Assembly (NCBI GenBank): GCA_008501785.1
Contig: QQUD01000345.1
Location: 1-6,210 of the forward strand
DNA from: Chloroflexota bacterium
Lineage (GTDB): Bacteria > Chloroflexota > Anaerolineae > Promineifilales > Promineifilaceae
Direction: 5' to 3'
Length of the DNA: 6,210 bases
Numbering within the stretch: the first letter of the stretch is position 1; each line of letters begins with the position of its first letter. Position numbers and translations under genes: made by a program. A model generated the notes under the pieces. It worked only from the letters and a program-made list of their open reading frames with translations. It did not search any database and had not been told where the DNA came from. Of this stretch, positions 4,842 to 6,210 are shown in pieces.

Positions 4842-5231
4842 ATGCCCATCAAAGAAGGTAAACTGGGGATGATAGAAATTTCAACAACGGCCGTTTCCAC
4901 AATTGCCGGACAAGCAATAAACCAATGTTACGGGGTCGTCGGCATGTCGAGTAAAAACCTCGTCAACAGCATTACTACCATGCTGTCTGCTGACCAGCGG
5001 CGCGGTATTAATGTGACCATTGAAGACGATCAAATTGATATTGATGTCTATGTAATTGTTGAATACGGCGTCAATATCCGGGCAGTGGCTGAAAGCATTC
5101 AACACACTGTAAAATTCCATGTCGAAAAATCGTTGGGTTTGCCGGTTGAATCTGTCAACGTCTTCATTCAAGGACTGAGAATAAAGAAGGAGAAATCGAA
5201 GGAAAAATCGAAGGAGAAACAGCAGCCGTGA
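4842..5231 (+). CDS. Asp23/Gls24 family protein (YloU-like)
   Basis: This 129-aa protein matches the Asp23/Gls24 (DUF322) family: IEISTTAVSTIAGQAINQCYGVVGM (11-35), then INVTIEDDQIDIDVYVIVEYGVNI (56-79), then the helix AVAESIQHTVKFHVEKSLGLPVESVNVFIQGL (81-112). Family members are small cytoplasmic or membrane-associated proteins tied to envelope stress in Firmicutes; the YloU subgroup is encoded directly before the YloV/FakA kinase, as here. The C-terminal tail (115-126) is a lysine-glutamate run, KKEKSKEKSKEK, from 12-base tandem repeats, and is probably disordered. GGGAG at 4832-4836 precedes ATG 4842 by 5 nt. The end overlaps the next gene by 4 nt (GTGA), so the two are likely co-translated. 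The gene follows the cmoA terminator, so its own promoter should lie in 4787-4831, but no clear one was seen. Confidence 0.9.
   Translation: MPIKEGKLGMIEISTTAVSTIAGQAINQCYGVVGMSSKNLVNSITTMLSADQRRGINVTIEDDQIDIDVYVIVEYGVNIRAVAESIQHTVKFHVEKSLGLPVESVNVFIQGLRIKKEKSKEKSKEKQQP
5190..5225 (+). repeat. Three 12-base tandem repeats in the 3' end of the asp23-like gene
   Basis: The units are GAGAAATCGAAG (5190-5201), GAAAAATCGAAG (5202-5213) and the diverged GAGAAACAGCAG (5214-5225). They encode the EKSKEKSKEKQQ tail. The junction of units 2 and 3 contains AAGGAG (5211-5216), 11 nt before the downstream GTG start, so the repeat also supplies the likely ribosome binding site of the next gene. Confidence 0.75.
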
Positions 5232-6210
5232 CACAGAAGAGCCAAACAGAAAACCCTGCACTACGAAAATGGCTACTTTGCAACGGGCAACAATTACGCA
5301 AGTTGGCCAAAGCGGCTTTGTTTTGGTTAGAAAAACACCACCAGTATGTCAATTCTTTAAACGTATTTCCGGTTCCCGATGGAGATACCGGCACAAACAT
5401 GCTGCTAACCATGAGAGCTGCTTACGGACGCATTCAAGATAGTGATGAACTGCATGCTGGTAAGGTCGCGGAAAAACTAGCCCACGGTGCGCTTATGGGT
5501 GCTCGTGGCAATTCTGGCGTCATTCTTAGCCAGATTTGGCGCGGGCTGGCAAAAGGATTACAAGGCAAAGAGCAATTCGACACCGTCACGCTGGCTCGTG
5601 CGCTCAATGATGCAGCCGACACCGCCTATGGCGGTGTGATGCGTCCGGTTGAAGGCACTATTTTGACTGTGATTCGGGCCGGTGCCAAAGAAGCCATTGA
5701 TGCAGCCGAAAAAAGCAGTGACCTGCGCTTTATGCTAGAGCGGGTCTTGGAACGCTGTCAGCAATCGCTCGAACGCACACCCGAACTGCTGCCCGTCCTC
5801 AAACAAGCTGGTGTTGTTGACTCCGGTGGACAAGGGCTGGTTTACTTATTTGAGGGGATGCTGCAGTATGTGCATGGTCAATTGAATGAATTGAAGGAAG
5901 GTGGGGGAGAAACGGCCGTTCACGCCCCCGCCCAAGCATTTGCCATTCCCGAAACCGGTCAAATCGAAAACCCCTACGATGTGCAATTCATCCTCATGGG
6001 CAAAAATTTGAACGTGGAAGAGGTTCGCAATCGCATTGACGCCATGGGCGACTCTACCGTTGTCGTCGGCGATGAAAACACCATCAAAGTCCACATTCAT
6101 GTACAAGACCCAGGCGAACCGCTTTCTTACGGCATTAGCCTGGGTGACATTACGGACGTTGTCCTAGAAAATATGCAAACGCAAATGGAGGAGATTATTG
6201 GGGATGTACA
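5228..6210 (+). CDS. fakA: DAK-domain fatty-acid kinase FakA-like protein (YloV family), N-terminal part
   Basis: The frame is open from GTG 5228 to the end of the window (327 codons; the family is usually about 550 aa). The N-terminal DhaL-like ATP-binding domain shows NVFPVPDGDTGTNM (45-58, with D51 and D53 as metal-ligand candidates and T54-N57), MGARGNSGVILSQ (90-102), and GVVDSGGQGL (195-204). The start of the middle domain follows from about residue 248 (NPYDVQFILMG, then KVHIHVQDPGEP at 287-298). In FakA this protein phosphorylates fatty acids bound by FakB (DegV family) for phospholipid synthesis. The usual YCTEF of the middle domain reads YDVQF, so the cysteine seen in many homologues is Asp251, while H289 and H291 remain. 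The GTG start overlaps the upstream stop by 4 nt, and AAGGAG sits 11 nt upstream. The DegV-like C-terminal part lies beyond the window. Confidence 0.9.
   Translation, partial: MTQKSQTENPALRKWLLCNGQQLRKLAKAALFWLEKHHQYVNSLNVFPVPDGDTGTNMLLTMRAAYGRIQDSDELHAGKVAEKLAHGALMGARGNSGVILSQIWRGLAKGLQGKEQFDTVTLARALNDAADTAYGGVMRPVEGTILTVIRAGAKEAIDAAEKSSDLRFMLERVLERCQQSLERTPELLPVLKQAGVVDSGGQGLVYLFEGMLQYVHGQLNELKEGGGETAVHAPAQAFAIPETGQIENPYDVQFILMGKNLNVEEVRNRIDAMGDSTVVVGDENTIKVHIHVQDPGEPLSYGISLGDITDVVLENMQTQMEEIIGDV

Larger units (their letters stand above)
2360..5919. repeat. Dispersed palindromic octamer ACGGCCGT (7 exact copies)
   Basis: Exact copies begin at 2361, 2496, 3085, 3201, 3786, 4887 and 5912; a one-base variant (ACGGCCGC) begins at 2751. 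For random sequence of equal base composition one would expect about 0.1 copy in 6.2 kb. Six copies are coding: four as ACG-GCC-GTT (Thr-Ala-Val), one across Lys-Arg-Pro and one across Asn-Gly-Arg, so all three codon phases are used. One is intergenic. Most are preceded by one or more A. None occurs before 2361, in the three carboxylase genes. Confidence 0.7.

Overview
The window looks like a piece of a bacterial chromosome of middling GC content. The gene set (split acyl-CoA carboxylase, CYTH protein, Asp23/YloU-like protein followed by a FakA/YloV-like kinase, CmoA) and the abundant short octamer suggest an uncultured Chloroflexota-type bacterium. That is inference from gene content and style only; no marker gene is present.

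Layout, all genes on the + strand. (1) 1-2918: the end of a carboxyltransferase beta subunit, a biotin carboxylase, a biotin carboxyl carrier protein and a CYTH-domain protein, tightly packed and probably one operon. The first three make a biotin-dependent acyl-CoA (propionyl/acetyl-CoA type) carboxylase with its BC, BCCP and CT functions on separate chains. The CYTH gene is translationally coupled to the BCCP gene. (2) 2919-3960: a REP/RAYT locus. A HUH-type REP-associated tyrosine transposase (RAYT, 190 aa) is surrounded by three 67-bp elements, each made of two 20-bp arms in inverted orientation around a 27-bp core, plus at least four solitary or decayed arms. The core of the upstream element points opposite to the cores of the two downstream ones, although the outer flanks of the elements are shared in the same orientation. 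(3) 3961-4786: cmoA, carboxy-SAM synthase for wobble-uridine modification of tRNA, followed by an intrinsic terminator. (4) 4842-6210: an Asp23/Gls24-family (YloU-like) gene overlapping by 4 nt a DAK/FakA-like gene that runs off the window. This pair is a widespread arrangement linked to fatty-acid kinase function.

The most interesting signals are the REP-like family with its RAYT, the apparent inversion of the core between inverted arms, and seven exact copies of the palindromic octamer ACGGCCGT, found in all three codon phases and in non-coding DNA. The octamer is reminiscent of the cyanobacterial HIP1 element.
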